64,000 nt of DNA from Brevinema_A sp051647245 (GCA_051647245.1 JBOFDS010000008.1:124001-188000); one strand, 5' to 3'. Positions 1 through 8,727 are shown, numbered from the stretch's first letter. Numbers and translations: made by a program. Notes: generated by a model from the sequence alone, not told the origin.

Positions 1-1
1 T

Positions 2-886
2 TCTATTAATGATTTGAACCAAGATTCGCTCAAGATTATCTTTGATAGAGCTACTAAGATCAAAAAAGAAGGTTTTCAAAAAACTCTTTCTAATCGTATC
101 ATTGCAAGTTTATTTTTTGAGGCATCGACACGTACGAAAATGAGTTTTGAAACGGCTATCATGAGGACAGGGGCTGAAGTTTTGAACTTTGCTCCTGAGG
201 CTTCTTCCTTAAAAAAGGGGGAGACTCTCGAGGATACCATACGTATGGCAAGCTCCTATGCAGACCTCATCATCGTTCGTCATCCTGAAAAAAACGCAGC
301 TCTCCGTGCTCAAAAAGTTAGCTCATGCCCTGTGATTAACGCTGGAGACGGTGCCAACGAACACCCTACTCAAACACTACTTGATCTCTTCACCATCCAA
401 GAAAGTCATGGGTCTCTTGAGAATCTCACCCTTACTCTAGCTGGTGATCTACGCTATAGTAGAACGATTTATTCGCTGATCTATGCACTGAAGAACTTCC
501 CAAAAATCAAAATCATCCTCGCAGCTCCACCAAAATTGTCCTTGCCTGAAGAATTTAAGCAATTGATTTCTTCTCAGATCATCAAAGAAACGGATACCTT
601 AGCAGAGGCATTGGATACAGATTATTTTTATATGACACGTGTTCAAAAAGAACGCTTTGAATCTCCGGAAGAGATGCATTATGAGGAAGATTGGATCTTG
701 ACTTTGGAGCTTTGTGAAAAATTTGCTCGAAAAAACACCAAAATCATGCACCCCCTTCCTCGTGTGAATGAAATTGCGACTGACCTTGATGAGACAGCGT
801 ATCAGCTCTATTTTGAACAAGCAAAAAATGGGCTTTATACAAGAATCGCATTATGTGAATATTTACTAGGAGCTTTAGATGACTAA
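2..886 (+). CDS. pyrB: Aspartate carbamoyltransferase catalytic chain (5' truncated by window edge)
   Basis: Transfers the carbamoyl group of carbamoyl phosphate to L-aspartate, the committed step of pyrimidine synthesis in the cytoplasm. Visible motifs are STRTK in FFEASTRTKMSFE (carbamoyl phosphate site), HPTQ followed by LLDLFTI, and HPLPR near the C-terminus. The spacing resembles the E. coli-type catalytic chain. The frame is open to the left edge, reading SINDLNQDSLK, which matches the residues about 12-22 of E. coli PyrB, so about ten N-terminal residues lie outside the window. The TTG at 14 is therefore an internal Leu codon, not the start. The stop overlaps the pyrK start by 8 nt. 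I see no pyrI regulatory gene downstream, though one could lie upstream. Confidence 0.95.
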   Translation, partial: SINDLNQDSLKIIFDRATKIKKEGFQKTLSNRIIASLFFEASTRTKMSFETAIMRTGAEVLNFAPEASSLKKGETLEDTIRMASSYADLIIVRHPEKNAALRAQKVSSCPVINAGDGANEHPTQTLLDLFTIQESHGSLENLTLTLAGDLRYSRTIYSLIYALKNFPKIKIILAAPPKLSLPEEFKQLISSQIIKETDTLAEALDTDYFYMTRVQKERFESPEEMHYEEDWILTLELCEKFARKNTKIMHPLPRVNEIATDLDETAYQLYFEQAKNGLYTRIALCEYLLGALDD

Positions 887-1625
887 GAGTATTGTCCTCC
901 AAAACATCCCACTCACTCCTGAGCTTTTTATTTTGGAATTATCCTTTGAAGGTAAAGCTCAAGCAGGGCAATTCGTGATGATTGCTGTACCTGATTCCGC
1001 AAAAATCCTCCCCCGCCCTATCAGCGTTTTCAATTACAACCCTCACTCCCAAACCCTCTCTCTCCTAATCCGAAAACGTGGAGCTGGGACAGAATTATTA
1101 TCATCCATAAATATAGGCGACAAACTCACGGTCTTTGGAGCTTTGGGGAAAGGCTTCCCTACCGATCTCAAAGATAAAAACATCATCCTCATGGGTGGTG
1201 GAGAAGGAATTGCTCCTATGCTTATGGCTAGTGAACTTCTCAAAAAAGAGAACGAAATCACCATCTTTGCAGGATTTAGAAATGAAATCGAGTCCAGCGT
1301 ATTGGATTATTTTGATGAAGATCTTCCTTGTCAGTACACGGCTCAAGATCACGAGAACCAATGCACACGTGGATTGATTACAGATCTTCTTGTGGATATT
1401 GAAGAACCTGATTATATCTTCACTTGTGGCCCTATTCCTATGATGAAGGCAATCTACGAAAAAACGAGATCATGGAAAACCAAAGTCTACGTATCTATGG
1501 AAAGTCATATGGCTTGTGGTGTGGGGGCATGTATGGGTTGTACCATGAAAGGAGCTGAAGATCAAATGTTAGCAATCTGCACGGAAGGGCCTGTTTTCCT
1601 TGCTGAGGAGGTATTTCATGCTTAA
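879..1625 (+). CDS. pyrK: Dihydroorotate dehydrogenase B, electron-transfer subunit
   Basis: FAD and [2Fe-2S] subunit that passes electrons from the class 1B dihydroorotate dehydrogenase PyrD to NAD+. The FAD-binding RPISVF motif is at residues 46-51 and the nucleotide-binding GGGEG at 106-110. Four cysteines at 213, 218, 221 and 234 (CGVGACMGC, then ICTEG) match the PyrK iron-sulfur ligands. The 248-residue length is normal. It overlaps pyrB by 8 nt and pyrD by 8 nt, so the three are translationally coupled. The adjacent pyrK-pyrD pair is the signature of the NAD+-linked class 1B enzyme, which does not need a quinone and suits an anaerobe. Confidence 0.95.
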   Translation: MTKSIVLQNIPLTPELFILELSFEGKAQAGQFVMIAVPDSAKILPRPISVFNYNPHSQTLSLLIRKRGAGTELLSSINIGDKLTVFGALGKGFPTDLKDKNIILMGGGEGIAPMLMASELLKKENEITIFAGFRNEIESSVLDYFDEDLPCQYTAQDHENQCTRGLITDLLVDIEEPDYIFTCGPIPMMKAIYEKTRSWKTKVYVSMESHMACGVGACMGCTMKGAEDQMLAICTEGPVFLAEEVFHA

Positions 1626-2526
1626 TACAAGCTTCCTCAATCACGAGCTCAAAAACCCACTCATTGCAGCATCTGGCACTTTTGGTTTTGGGCAAAACTA
1701 TAAGGATTTTTTTGATCCTAGCGAACTGGGAGGAATCTCTCTCAAAGGGCTCACACCTGAGCCACGTTTTGGAAATGAAGGCACCCGTCTTGCTGAAACA
1801 CCTTCAGGAATGCTTAATTGTATTGGGCTTCAAAATCCAGGAGTAGAATTCTTTGAGAATAATATTCTCCCAAATCTCCAAAATATCAACACTCTTTGCA
1901 TCGCCAATATCAATGGTAAGAGTATAGAAGACTACGAAGAACTCGCATCTAGAGCTGATTCTTGGAAAGAAATTGATATGATTGAATTGAATATTTCTTG
2001 TCCTAATGTCAAAGAAGGCGGAATGGCTTTCGGCACAACTCCAGAAAAAGCTGCCGAAGTCACATCCAAGGTCAAGGCTCTCATCAAAACAAAGCCTCTT
2101 ATTGTGAAATTATCACCAAACGCCTCTGACATCGGACAGGTTGCTATCGCGGTTGAAGAAGCCGGTGCAGACGCACTCTCCCTCATCAACACCTTACTAG
2201 GCATGGCTATCGATATCCACAGCCAAAAACCTGTGCTTGGGAATATCTTTGGGGGGCTTTCAGGACCTGCTGTGAAACCGATCGCACTGCGTATGCTTTG
2301 GCAAGTTCGTCAAAAAAGCTCTCTCCCTATCCTTGCGGGTGGTGGGATCATGAATGCCACTGATGCTATTGAATTTCTTCTAGCTGGAGCAAATGCACTT
2401 TCTATAGGGACAGCATTCTTTAACAATCCCCTTGCTCATCGTGAAATCCTCGAAGGAATCACACAATATCTTCAACAAAAAAACTATTCCTCTCTCTCAG
2501 AAATTATTGGGAAAGCTCATCAATAA
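1618..2526 (+). CDS. pyrD: Dihydroorotate dehydrogenase B, catalytic subunit
   Basis: FMN enzyme oxidising dihydroorotate to orotate, working with PyrK. The catalytic base of class 1B enzymes is a cysteine, seen here as Cys128 in ELNISCPNV. GGGIM and IGTAFF near the C-terminus are FMN phosphate-binding loops. I chose ATG 1618 because GAGGAGG at 1605-1611 lies 6 nt upstream. The frame extends to a TTG at 1600, but that codon precedes the ribosome binding site. The length is 302 residues, usual for the family. Third visible gene of the pyr operon. Confidence 0.95.
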   Translation: MLNTSFLNHELKNPLIAASGTFGFGQNYKDFFDPSELGGISLKGLTPEPRFGNEGTRLAETPSGMLNCIGLQNPGVEFFENNILPNLQNINTLCIANINGKSIEDYEELASRADSWKEIDMIELNISCPNVKEGGMAFGTTPEKAAEVTSKVKALIKTKPLIVKLSPNASDIGQVAIAVEEAGADALSLINTLLGMAIDIHSQKPVLGNIFGGLSGPAVKPIALRMLWQVRQKSSLPILAGGGIMNATDAIEFLLAGANALSIGTAFFNNPLAHREILEGITQYLQQKNYSSLSEIIGKAHQ

Positions 2527-2535
2527 GGAGTCATC

Positions 2536-3225
2536 ATGAAAGATCGTTTAATCGTTGCCTTAGATTTTAGTACACAGGCTGAAGCTGAAAATATGGTTCA
2601 AAAACTCGGAGACAGTGTCTCTTTTTACAAAGTGGGATTAGAATTATTCCTCAATTCTGGTGGAAAAATTTTGGATTTTCTTGCTGATCACAAAAAACGC
2701 ATTTTCTTAGATCTCAAATTTCATGACATCCCAAACACCACTGCAGCAGCCTCACGTTTTGCGGCGAGTTTGCCTTCTGTAAGTATGTTTAATATCCATG
2801 CCTCAGGTGGGGCACAAATGATCAAGGATTCCGTCGCTGTGAAACGTGAAGACCAGATCCTACTTGCCGTAACAGCATTGACATCTCTTGACGATGAAGA
2901 TATTCATAGCTTCTTCAAAAGCCCACTCTCTGCATCTGAATTTGCATTAAATCTTGCCAAAAATGCTCAAGAAGCTGGTGCAACAGGAGTGGTATGTTCT
3001 GCTCTTGAAGCCGCAACCATCAAAGAACATTGTGGAAAAGACTTTATTACTGTTTGTCCTGGAATTCGTTTTGCTTCCGATCAAGTCGGTGATCAAAAGC
3101 GTGTCCTCGGACCAAACGAAGCCATCAAAAATGGTGCCGATTACTTGGTGGTGGGACGCCCTATCACTGGTGCAGAAAATCCAAAAGAAGCGGCAAATCG
3201 CATGCTTGAAGAGATGATGAAATGA
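2536..3225 (+). CDS. pyrF: Orotidine 5'-phosphate decarboxylase
   Basis: Decarboxylates OMP to UMP, the last step of the pathway. The catalytic D-x-K-x2-D array is clear as Asp59, Lys61 and Asp64 in LDLKFHDIPNT, at the end of a beta strand of the TIM barrel. VVGRPIT near the C-terminus is the phosphate-binding loop. At 229 residues it is the short bacterial form. An AAGGAG site precedes ATG 2536. Its stop overlaps the pyrC start in an ATGA, so pyrC is likely translated by coupling. Confidence 0.95.
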   Translation: MKDRLIVALDFSTQAEAENMVQKLGDSVSFYKVGLELFLNSGGKILDFLADHKKRIFLDLKFHDIPNTTAAASRFAASLPSVSMFNIHASGGAQMIKDSVAVKREDQILLAVTALTSLDDEDIHSFFKSPLSASEFALNLAKNAQEAGATGVVCSALEAATIKEHCGKDFITVCPGIRFASDQVGDQKRVLGPNEAIKNGADYLVVGRPITGAENPKEAANRMLEEMMK

Positions 3226-4412
3226 TCTGTTTCAAAAACGCAAGATTAGCCAACAAAGAAATCGTCGATATCCTCGTAGAAAATGGAAAAATCATCGAAA
3301 TAGCTCCAAGGATCTCCATGCAAACTGAGACAATAGACTGTGAAGGACGTTTGCTCCTCAGTGGAATGATAGATTCTCACGTGCATTTTCGTGATCCTGG
3401 CTTTCCTCATAAAGAAGATGCTACTTCAGGCTCAAAATGCGCCCTCCGTGGTGGTGTAACCTCATTCCTCGACATGCCAAACACCAAACCTCTCTGCACT
3501 TCTCCTGAAGAATTAGCACACAAAAAATCCATTTATCGTGAACATTCTTATGCCAATTTTGGATTTCATTTTGGTGGCGATGCAAGGGATAACTCCGAAC
3601 ATCTCGCTGATCCAAAAGAATATGCAGCCTTGAAAATTTTCCTCAATGAAAGTACTGGTCATATGCTGATTGAAGATGATCTTGTATTGGATAAATTATT
3701 TGCAAAGGCAAAATATATCGCCGTACATGCAGAAGGCGATGCTGTGGATAAAGCTATTTATTTTGCAAAGAAACATCGTAATATCTTATATCTTTGCCAT
3801 ATTTCTCAACAAGAAGAAGTTCAAATTATCCAAAAAGCCAAATCAGACAAATTACCTGTATTTGCAGAAGTTTGTCCTCATCATATTTTATTCAACACTA
3901 GCCAAGAGACAGATCTCCTTACGATGAAGCCTCGTCTTCGTTCCGAACGCGATCAAAAAGCAATGTTAGAAGCCTTAGATCGTGGGATTATCGATACATG
4001 GGGGACAGATCATGCCCCTCACTTGATCGAAGAAAAAAAAGCTCAGCTGACCTATGGTATTCCTGCTCTTGAATTTGCTTTGGAGATTTTATTAACCTTA
4101 GCCAAGGAGATGAGTTGGTCTTATGAAAAAGTTCAGTCCTTGTACTCATCGATGCCAGCTCATATCTTCCAAATTCAACACAAAGGCAAAATCTCCGTCG
4201 GCTACGATGCGGATTTTGTTCTCATTGAGGATGAAGGATATACCATCTCTCATAAAGATGTGATTTCAAAATGTGCTTGGACGCCTTATGAAGGCTACAA
4301 AACTACGGCACAGATCCATAGTACCTATATTGGTGGGGATCTTGTCTATCGACGCGATACGAATGAATTCTTCTTATCAAAATACACAAAGGAGCTTTCC
4401 TATGATAAATAA
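3222..4412 (+). CDS. pyrC: Dihydroorotase, class I type
   Basis: Zinc amidohydrolase that cyclises N-carbamoyl-aspartate to dihydroorotate. Metal ligands are visible as His53 and His55 in DSHVHFRDPG, the His of AVHAEGD, the His of LYLCHIS, and the Asp of TWGTDHAPH. MPNTKP is the class I signature. At 396 residues it is slightly shorter than the usual 420-430. The start is ATGA-overlapped with pyrF. The end overlaps pyrE by 11 nt, and the pyrE ribosome binding site GGAG lies within the last pyrC codons. Confidence 0.93.
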   Translation: MICFKNARLANKEIVDILVENGKIIEIAPRISMQTETIDCEGRLLLSGMIDSHVHFRDPGFPHKEDATSGSKCALRGGVTSFLDMPNTKPLCTSPEELAHKKSIYREHSYANFGFHFGGDARDNSEHLADPKEYAALKIFLNESTGHMLIEDDLVLDKLFAKAKYIAVHAEGDAVDKAIYFAKKHRNILYLCHISQQEEVQIIQKAKSDKLPVFAEVCPHHILFNTSQETDLLTMKPRLRSERDQKAMLEALDRGIIDTWGTDHAPHLIEEKKAQLTYGIPALEFALEILLTLAKEMSWSYEKVQSLYSSMPAHIFQIQHKGKISVGYDADFVLIEDEGYTISHKDVISKCAWTPYEGYKTTAQIHSTYIGGDLVYRRDTNEFFLSKYTKELSYDK

Positions 4413-5016
4413 AATCATTGCTCAAGCACTACTTGACACCAAAGCTGTGAAGCTTAACGTTGAAAATCACTTCACCTATGCGTCAGGGATTAAAAGCCCT
4501 ATTTATTGTGATAACCGTTTTTTGCTCGGATTCCCTGATGTGAGAAACATGATCGTTCGAGCCTTTCTCGATCACCCTGAAATCAAAAACGCAGACGTCA
4601 TTGCAGGGACATCGACAGCTGGAATTCCTTGGGCTTCTATGATTGCAGATCATTTGCAGAAGCCACTGGCTTATGTTCGTTCCGAAGCAAAAAGTCACGG
4701 TACCAGTAAAACCGTCGAAGGAGCTGAGGTAACAGGCAAAAAAACAGTCATCATTGAAGATTTAATCTCAACAGGTGGAAGCTCAAAAAAAGTTCTGGAT
4801 AATCTCATTGATGCTGGAGCAGAGGTTAATGCTATTGTAGCAATCTTCTCTTATCAGTTCCCAGATATTGCCAAGATATTTGGCGAGACGAAAGTAATCA
4901 CACTCAGTGACTTCACTGCCTTAATTGAAACCGCAGAAGAGCATCAAATCCTATCACCAGAACATTGTGATATTGCTCGTACATGGAATGCGGCACCTCA
5001 CAACTGGAAAAATTAA
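4402..5016 (+). CDS. pyrE: Orotate phosphoribosyltransferase
   Basis: Couples orotate to PRPP to give OMP, which PyrF then decarboxylates. The PRPP-binding motif is VIIEDLISTGGSS, and the flexible loop EAKSHGTSKTVEG carries the usual Lys and His. The frame runs upstream to 4273, but ATG 4402 has GGAG at 4391-4394 and gives a normal 204-residue protein starting MINKIIAQ, so I place the start there. It is the last gene of the operon, followed by a hairpin terminator whose left arm contains the next promoter. Confidence 0.93.
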   Translation: MINKIIAQALLDTKAVKLNVENHFTYASGIKSPIYCDNRFLLGFPDVRNMIVRAFLDHPEIKNADVIAGTSTAGIPWASMIADHLQKPLAYVRSEAKSHGTSKTVEGAEVTGKKTVIIEDLISTGGSSKKVLDNLIDAGAEVNAIVAIFSYQFPDIAKIFGETKVITLSDFTALIETAEEHQILSPEHCDIARTWNAAPHNWKN

Positions 5017-5020
5017 TTTC

Positions 5021-5049
5021 TTGACAATCAGATAATCCCAAAGTATACT
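5021..5049 (+). promoter_or_regulatory. Sigma-70 promoter for the gene at 5121
   Basis: TTGACA at 5021-5026, a 17-bp spacer and TATACT at 5044-5049. It is embedded in the pyr terminator region. Start of transcription is expected near 5056, about 65 nt before the ATG. Confidence 0.75.
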
Positions 5050-5082
5050 AAGGACATATGATCCTATACTTTGGGATTTATT
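5034..5082 (+). terminator. Intrinsic terminator of the pyr operon
   Basis: A 14-bp perfect inverted repeat, AATCCCAAAGTATA at 5034-5047 with TATACTTTGGGATT at 5065-5078, has a 17-nt loop and is followed by TATTTTT. The left arm overlaps the -10 box of the next promoter. Confidence 0.7.
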
Positions 5083-5120
5083 TTTGAAGAAAGAATAAAA
5101 ATTGAATTTTGAGGCACATT

Positions 5121-6086
5121 ATGAAAAAAATTAGTAATTTGATGGTGGGAATCCTATTGATGATTCCTTTATCAACAAATGCCGCTTACATAGATACAAG
5201 AGATCTCACTCCCGAGATCAAACAAGTCAATCGTCTCATCGGAGCACAACGTAGCCAAGGTGGAGGTTCTGCTGCATCAGCTGCTGCTATTTCGACAGCA
5301 GTATTAGGCTTAGGTTTGGGGATGGCGATTGCGAGCACTTCGAGCTATTATTACTACCGCCCTTATTACCACAGACCGCATCCAAGATACAGATATCATG
5401 GTGGATACTACCGACGTGGCCCTTCCACAGGAGCTATCGTTGGCGGATCCCTCCTTGCTATTGGATCAATTGCAGCAATAAGCATCGCAGCATCTCAGGC
5501 TGAAGAAGCTGCAGATAACAGTGCATCTATTGAAAATCAAATTGCACAGATCTTAAAAGGTTTGGTCAATACTGATGAAGATTTCAAAGCAGAGTCGAGT
5601 GTACTTAATGAAAAATTAACTCAACAAGAAAAAGAATTCACCCGTGCGCTCGAAGAAAAAACAAAAACAGCTCTCTCTACCCTCTACGCTCCATCAAATA
5701 CGGTAGAGGAAAATTATCGTCAGAATGTTGCAAAAGTCAATTCCAAATATCCAACAAGCAAAATGGAGACAGGTCTGCAGTCTTTAAGTAATCAATTATT
5801 AGGCCTTGATCCTACAGAGTTCTCTAAAAAAGAAATAAAATCTCAGATTTCTAGCATATCTAAAGCCCTCAAAAAAACAAATTCAGATAAAAATAAAGAT
5901 ATGAAAAAATTAGATAGTGCTATTAAAAAAGACCGTAAATCCTTCAAGAAAACCTTATCAAAACCCGCAGATACCATCATCGCAAACGCACAAAGTTCAT
6001 ATGATAGTTTCATGGAAAAAGGTGCAAAGGAAATTGAAGCTCTCTTCCAGCGTTACTATAGAGTATACCATAAGCGTATTTTATAA
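5121..6086 (+). CDS. Secreted protein with Gly-rich hydrophobic segment, Tyr/His/Arg cluster and coiled-coil tail (function unknown)
   Basis: I do not recognise a family. The first 21 residues (MKKISNLMVG then a hydrophobic run ending NA) form a type I signal peptide. Next come a Ser/Ala/Gly-rich hydrophobic stretch, a cluster rich in Tyr, His, Pro and Arg (YYYYRPYYHRP), and a second small-residue hydrophobic segment (GAIVGGSLLAIGSIAAISIAA). The C-terminal 190 residues are Lys/Glu/Gln-rich and probably helical or coiled-coil. Start at ATG 5121, with GAGG 6 nt upstream; a TTG at 5109 overlaps that site. The length is 321 residues. It is flanked by its own promoter and terminator, so it is monocistronic. 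An envelope-associated role is inferred only from the signal peptide. Confidence 0.75.
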   Translation: MKKISNLMVGILLMIPLSTNAAYIDTRDLTPEIKQVNRLIGAQRSQGGGSAASAAAISTAVLGLGLGMAIASTSSYYYYRPYYHRPHPRYRYHGGYYRRGPSTGAIVGGSLLAIGSIAAISIAASQAEEAADNSASIENQIAQILKGLVNTDEDFKAESSVLNEKLTQQEKEFTRALEEKTKTALSTLYAPSNTVEENYRQNVAKVNSKYPTSKMETGLQSLSNQLLGLDPTEFSKKEIKSQISSISKALKKTNSDKNKDMKKLDSAIKKDRKSFKKTLSKPADTIIANAQSSYDSFMEKGAKEIEALFQRYYRVYHKRIL

Positions 6087-6090
6087 TTGA

Positions 6091-6120
6091 AAATCCCTCT
6101 TCATTCAAGGGGGATTTTTT
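6091..6120 (+). terminator. Intrinsic terminator after the 5121 gene
   Basis: AAATCCCTCT and AGGGGGATTT pair with one G-U wobble across a short loop and run into TTTTTT. Confidence 0.8.
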
Positions 6121-6144
6121 ATTGAAATAAAAAATATGATTTAT

Positions 6145-6172
6145 TTGACTAATAAAAATATTTTATTATATT
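6145..6172 (+). promoter_or_regulatory. Candidate promoter for the lipoprotein at 6305
   Basis: TTGACT at 6145-6150, 16 bp, then TATATT at 6167-6172. A further TATAAT lies at 6177-6182 without a good -35. The leader of about 125 nt contains an SD-like AGGAG at 6197-6201 with no start codon after it. Confidence 0.45.
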
Positions 6173-6304
6173 TGAGTATAATAAAATAAAAAAAAAAGGA
6201 GAATAATCAACAGACTTCATAAGAATTTAATATTATATGAAGCCTCAAAGTATTGGATTGGTAGAAAAAAAAACATGTCAAACCCTGACATTGAGGAGAA
6301 AATC

Positions 6305-6958
6305 ATGAAAAAAGCACACGTATTAGGTTTAGTTTCCGTTCTTGGGATTGCAGTTATTGCAAGTTGTTCCGTATTACAAGATGCAAAATCATTATTAGAG
6401 CAGGCTCTTGCAGATGCAGAATCTATACTCTCACCAAGTTCTGTAAGCGGAGCAAAAAAATACTCCAAAACAGAAACAACAACAACAAACGGCGTAAACG
6501 TCGAAAAGAAAGAAGTACTCTATATCAAAGACAATTCCATTGCAAAAGTTGAAGTTGTAGTCTATGATGGTACATATAGCAACAAAAATGACTCTTCAGA
6601 CCCAGCTAATGGTGAAACATTTACAAATGAAGTTGTAAGTAAAAAAGCCTTAGAAGCAGATGCTATCGTCATCGATAAAGAGAACGTACAAATCAAAGAC
6701 GAAGTCGGAGATAGTGTGAAACTCGAAGAAGAAGAAAAACTCTATGACTATAACACAGTCAAAGAATCCAAATGGGAAGCTTCTAATATTGGCGGAACAG
6801 AGTCATGGAAAGAAGAATTTAAATCCAGTGAATCTGTTCAAGCTGTTGTGAAAGAAAATGAAGACAAATCTGAAGTGAAAATTACAGCCGTCGAAAAAGA
6901 AAGTGAAAAAGAATTTAAAGTCAAAACAGACAAAAACGCTACTTACATCAAAGACTAG
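6305..6958 (+). CDS. Lipoprotein, Lys/Glu-rich (function unknown)
   Basis: No family recognised. The N-terminus MKKAHVLGLV plus a hydrophobic core and VIASC gives a lipobox with the lipidated Cys at residue 21. The rest of the 217 residues is strongly hydrophilic, Lys/Glu/Val/Thr-rich, with repeated short motifs of the type VEKKE and KESEKEF, and probably beta-rich or repetitive. ATG 6305 follows GAGGAG by 6 nt; the frame extends upstream to 6275, but that start would precede the ribosome binding site. Its own promoter region and a strong terminator suggest a monocistronic, possibly abundant surface or periplasmic lipoprotein, which is an inference. Confidence 0.75.
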   Translation: MKKAHVLGLVSVLGIAVIASCSVLQDAKSLLEQALADAESILSPSSVSGAKKYSKTETTTTNGVNVEKKEVLYIKDNSIAKVEVVVYDGTYSNKNDSSDPANGETFTNEVVSKKALEADAIVIDKENVQIKDEVGDSVKLEEEEKLYDYNTVKESKWEASNIGGTESWKEEFKSSESVQAVVKENEDKSEVKITAVEKESEKEFKVKTDKNATYIKD

Positions 6959-6978
6959 ACAGACAATATCTAGACAGA

Positions 6979-7010
6979 AAAACCCCCTCATATGAGGGGG
7001 TTTTATTTTT
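6979..7010. terminator. Bidirectional terminator between convergent genes
   Basis: Perfect 12-bp stem AAAACCCCCTCA / TGAGGGGGTTTT with a 2-nt TA centre, followed by TATTTTT. It sits between the lipoprotein gene and the convergent nucleotidase gene. Confidence 0.85.
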
Positions 7011-7020
7011 GAGAGTAAAA

Positions 7021-8571
7021 TTAATCTTTTTGGACAACAAGATTTCGTACTTCTACACGCATCGTTTTATCTGGTGTGTAATTAGGATTGTTTTGGAAAT
7101 ATGAAAGAGCAGAATCTTGAGTGCCTATATCAGACATTTCAAAAGGAAGATTGTTTGGAAGGAATCCATCCCCACCAGGAGCAATGAAAGAATTGACGTT
7201 AACAATATAGTTTTTGTCGTCTTCAATTTCTGTACCGTTTAATTTGATACTGAGAACGCGTTCTCCAATAGCTCTGTCCATATCAACAACAACACGAAGT
7301 TCTTTACTTACTTGAAGCATGCCATTTGCAAGAGTTGCAGAGTGTTCAAACATCCCTCTAATGAGCTTTCCTGTTAATTTCATTGGGATAATAGTATTAG
7401 GAAATGGGAAGATCGAACTAATATCTCCATAACTGAGAGAGGATAGTTTATGATCTTGACGAAGGCTACCTGGGTTGATCACAGCAAAGTCAGACCCCTC
7501 GACTGCAGCCATATAAATATCCGCAAAAAGATTCCCCATAGGAGAAGATTGATTGTAATCGCGAGGAAGCTCACCATTAATAGTAGCAATTTTTTGTTCG
7601 ACAATAGGACGAAGTTTTTCTGTCCATTCATCAATTTTATCTTGAGTTTCTTTTTTGGCTGGATATTTCTTAGCAAACATTGGTACCATATGATTTTTGT
7701 AGGAAATGATCTTCTTTTGTGCCTTATCATATTTGAAATCAAGTACCCCTGTAAAGTAAGTATAAGATCCTGCAGATACAATGATGGTATCACCTACTTT
7801 GATAGGCTCTTTAGTACTTACGTGCGTATGACCTTGAACGAGGATATCGATTCCTTTGACGGTCTCTGCCATCTGGACGTCTTTTTCGAGGAGATACTTC
7901 ACATCAGTGAGGGAGAGAGAGGTTTGACGCCCTGGCACACCCTGATGTCCAAGCACTACAATAATATCGACTTCAGGTTTGATTTTATCGATCCATTGCT
8001 GGAGAAGGACATTTTCATCACGTGGCTCAACTTTCGTAATCATACTTGCTTGTGTCGTATCATAGAACGCAAAGACACCATGAAGGCCTATGATACCGTA
8101 TTTGACACCTTTTCTCTCAACAATTTTATAAGGATTGTCATGAAACAATTCATCTGTACCTTTGTTAAAGATATTGATATTGAGGAAGTCAAAAGTTGCT
8201 TCTTTAATACGTTCTTTAAGGACGTCTGAGCCATAAACAAACTCATGGTTACCAAAAGTAGAAGCATCAAGATCCATCGTATTCACAATATCAATAACAG
8301 CTTCACCCTTTGTGAGAGCAGAGAAATAAGGCCCTGTAAAGAGATCTCCCGAATCCACAAAAAGCAATTCAGGATCTTTTTGACGTTGGAGATCTACAAA
8401 TCCCGCCACTGTCGCAAATCCTCCGACTTTGTCTTTTTTGCTGATCCAAGGCACCACCACAGGTTCGTGATAGGCGTGCATATCATTAACATACACCAAT
8501 TTTAAATCAACAACATCTTTAGAAGTACAACTTGCGAGTATTGTTAAAAACAATAAGAATGCAAATCTCAT
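7021..8571 (-). CDS. 5'-nucleotidase / UshA-family metallophosphatase lipoprotein
   Basis: Predicted periplasmic or surface nucleotidase that removes phosphate from nucleotides or related diesters for scavenging. From the chosen start, MRFAFLLFLTILASC is a lipoprotein signal with Cys15. The calcineurin-like domain shows VNDMHAY (metal D-x-H), DSGDLFTG, FGNHEF, LGHQG and GHTH. The C-terminal 5'-nucleotidase domain shows NPGSLR and FPFPNTI. The 516-residue length fits the family. Start codon: GGAGG at 8576-8580 precedes ATG 8571; the longer frame to 8670 would place the ribosome binding site inside the gene. The usual NxGGxR substrate loop reads NPGSLR, so exact specificity is unclear. Single gene with its own promoter. 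Confidence 0.88.
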   Translation of the reverse strand: MRFAFLLFLTILASCTSKDVVDLKLVYVNDMHAYHEPVVVPWISKKDKVGGFATVAGFVDLQRQKDPELLFVDSGDLFTGPYFSALTKGEAVIDIVNTMDLDASTFGNHEFVYGSDVLKERIKEATFDFLNINIFNKGTDELFHDNPYKIVERKGVKYGIIGLHGVFAFYDTTQASMITKVEPRDENVLLQQWIDKIKPEVDIIVVLGHQGVPGRQTSLSLTDVKYLLEKDVQMAETVKGIDILVQGHTHVSTKEPIKVGDTIIVSAGSYTYFTGVLDFKYDKAQKKIISYKNHMVPMFAKKYPAKKETQDKIDEWTEKLRPIVEQKIATINGELPRDYNQSSPMGNLFADIYMAAVEGSDFAVINPGSLRQDHKLSSLSYGDISSIFPFPNTIIPMKLTGKLIRGMFEHSATLANGMLQVSKELRVVVDMDRAIGERVLSIKLNGTEIEDDKNYIVNVNSFIAPGGDGFLPNNLPFEMSDIGTQDSALSYFQNNPNYTPDKTMRVEVRNLVVQKD

Positions 8572-8601
8572 TCTTTCCTCCATAAATTTCTTTATTTTTA
8601 G

Positions 8602-8630
8602 ATTATAACATTTTCGTCCTATTATTTCAA
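8602..8630 (-). promoter_or_regulatory. Promoter for the nucleotidase gene
   Basis: On the minus strand TTGAAA, 17 bp, TATAAT. The 5' leader would be about 25 nt. Confidence 0.65.
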
Positions 8631-8659
8631 TCATATATATTAAGAATAAAATTCTTATC

Positions 8660-8688
8660 TTGACAGACAAAGAAACTTCTTGTATACT
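8660..8688 (+). promoter_or_regulatory. Strong sigma-70 promoter for the gene at 8728
   Basis: TTGACA at 8660-8665, 17 bp, TATACT at 8683-8688, one of the closest matches to consensus in the window. Confidence 0.8.
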
Positions 8689-8727
8689 CTAATGATATAA
8701 TTATAAACATTTTATGGAGTTACACTT

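Noticed and set aside
6237..6308. 23-codon frame ending ATGA over the start of the 6305 lipoprotein
   Set aside because: ATGA overlap is tempting, but no ribosome binding site precedes its ATG. Treated as chance.
7450..8229. 259-codon open frame on the plus strand inside the nucleotidase gene
   Set aside because: It lies antisense to a clear 5'-nucleotidase, has no recognisable motif and no ribosome binding site; a shadow of a long coding frame.
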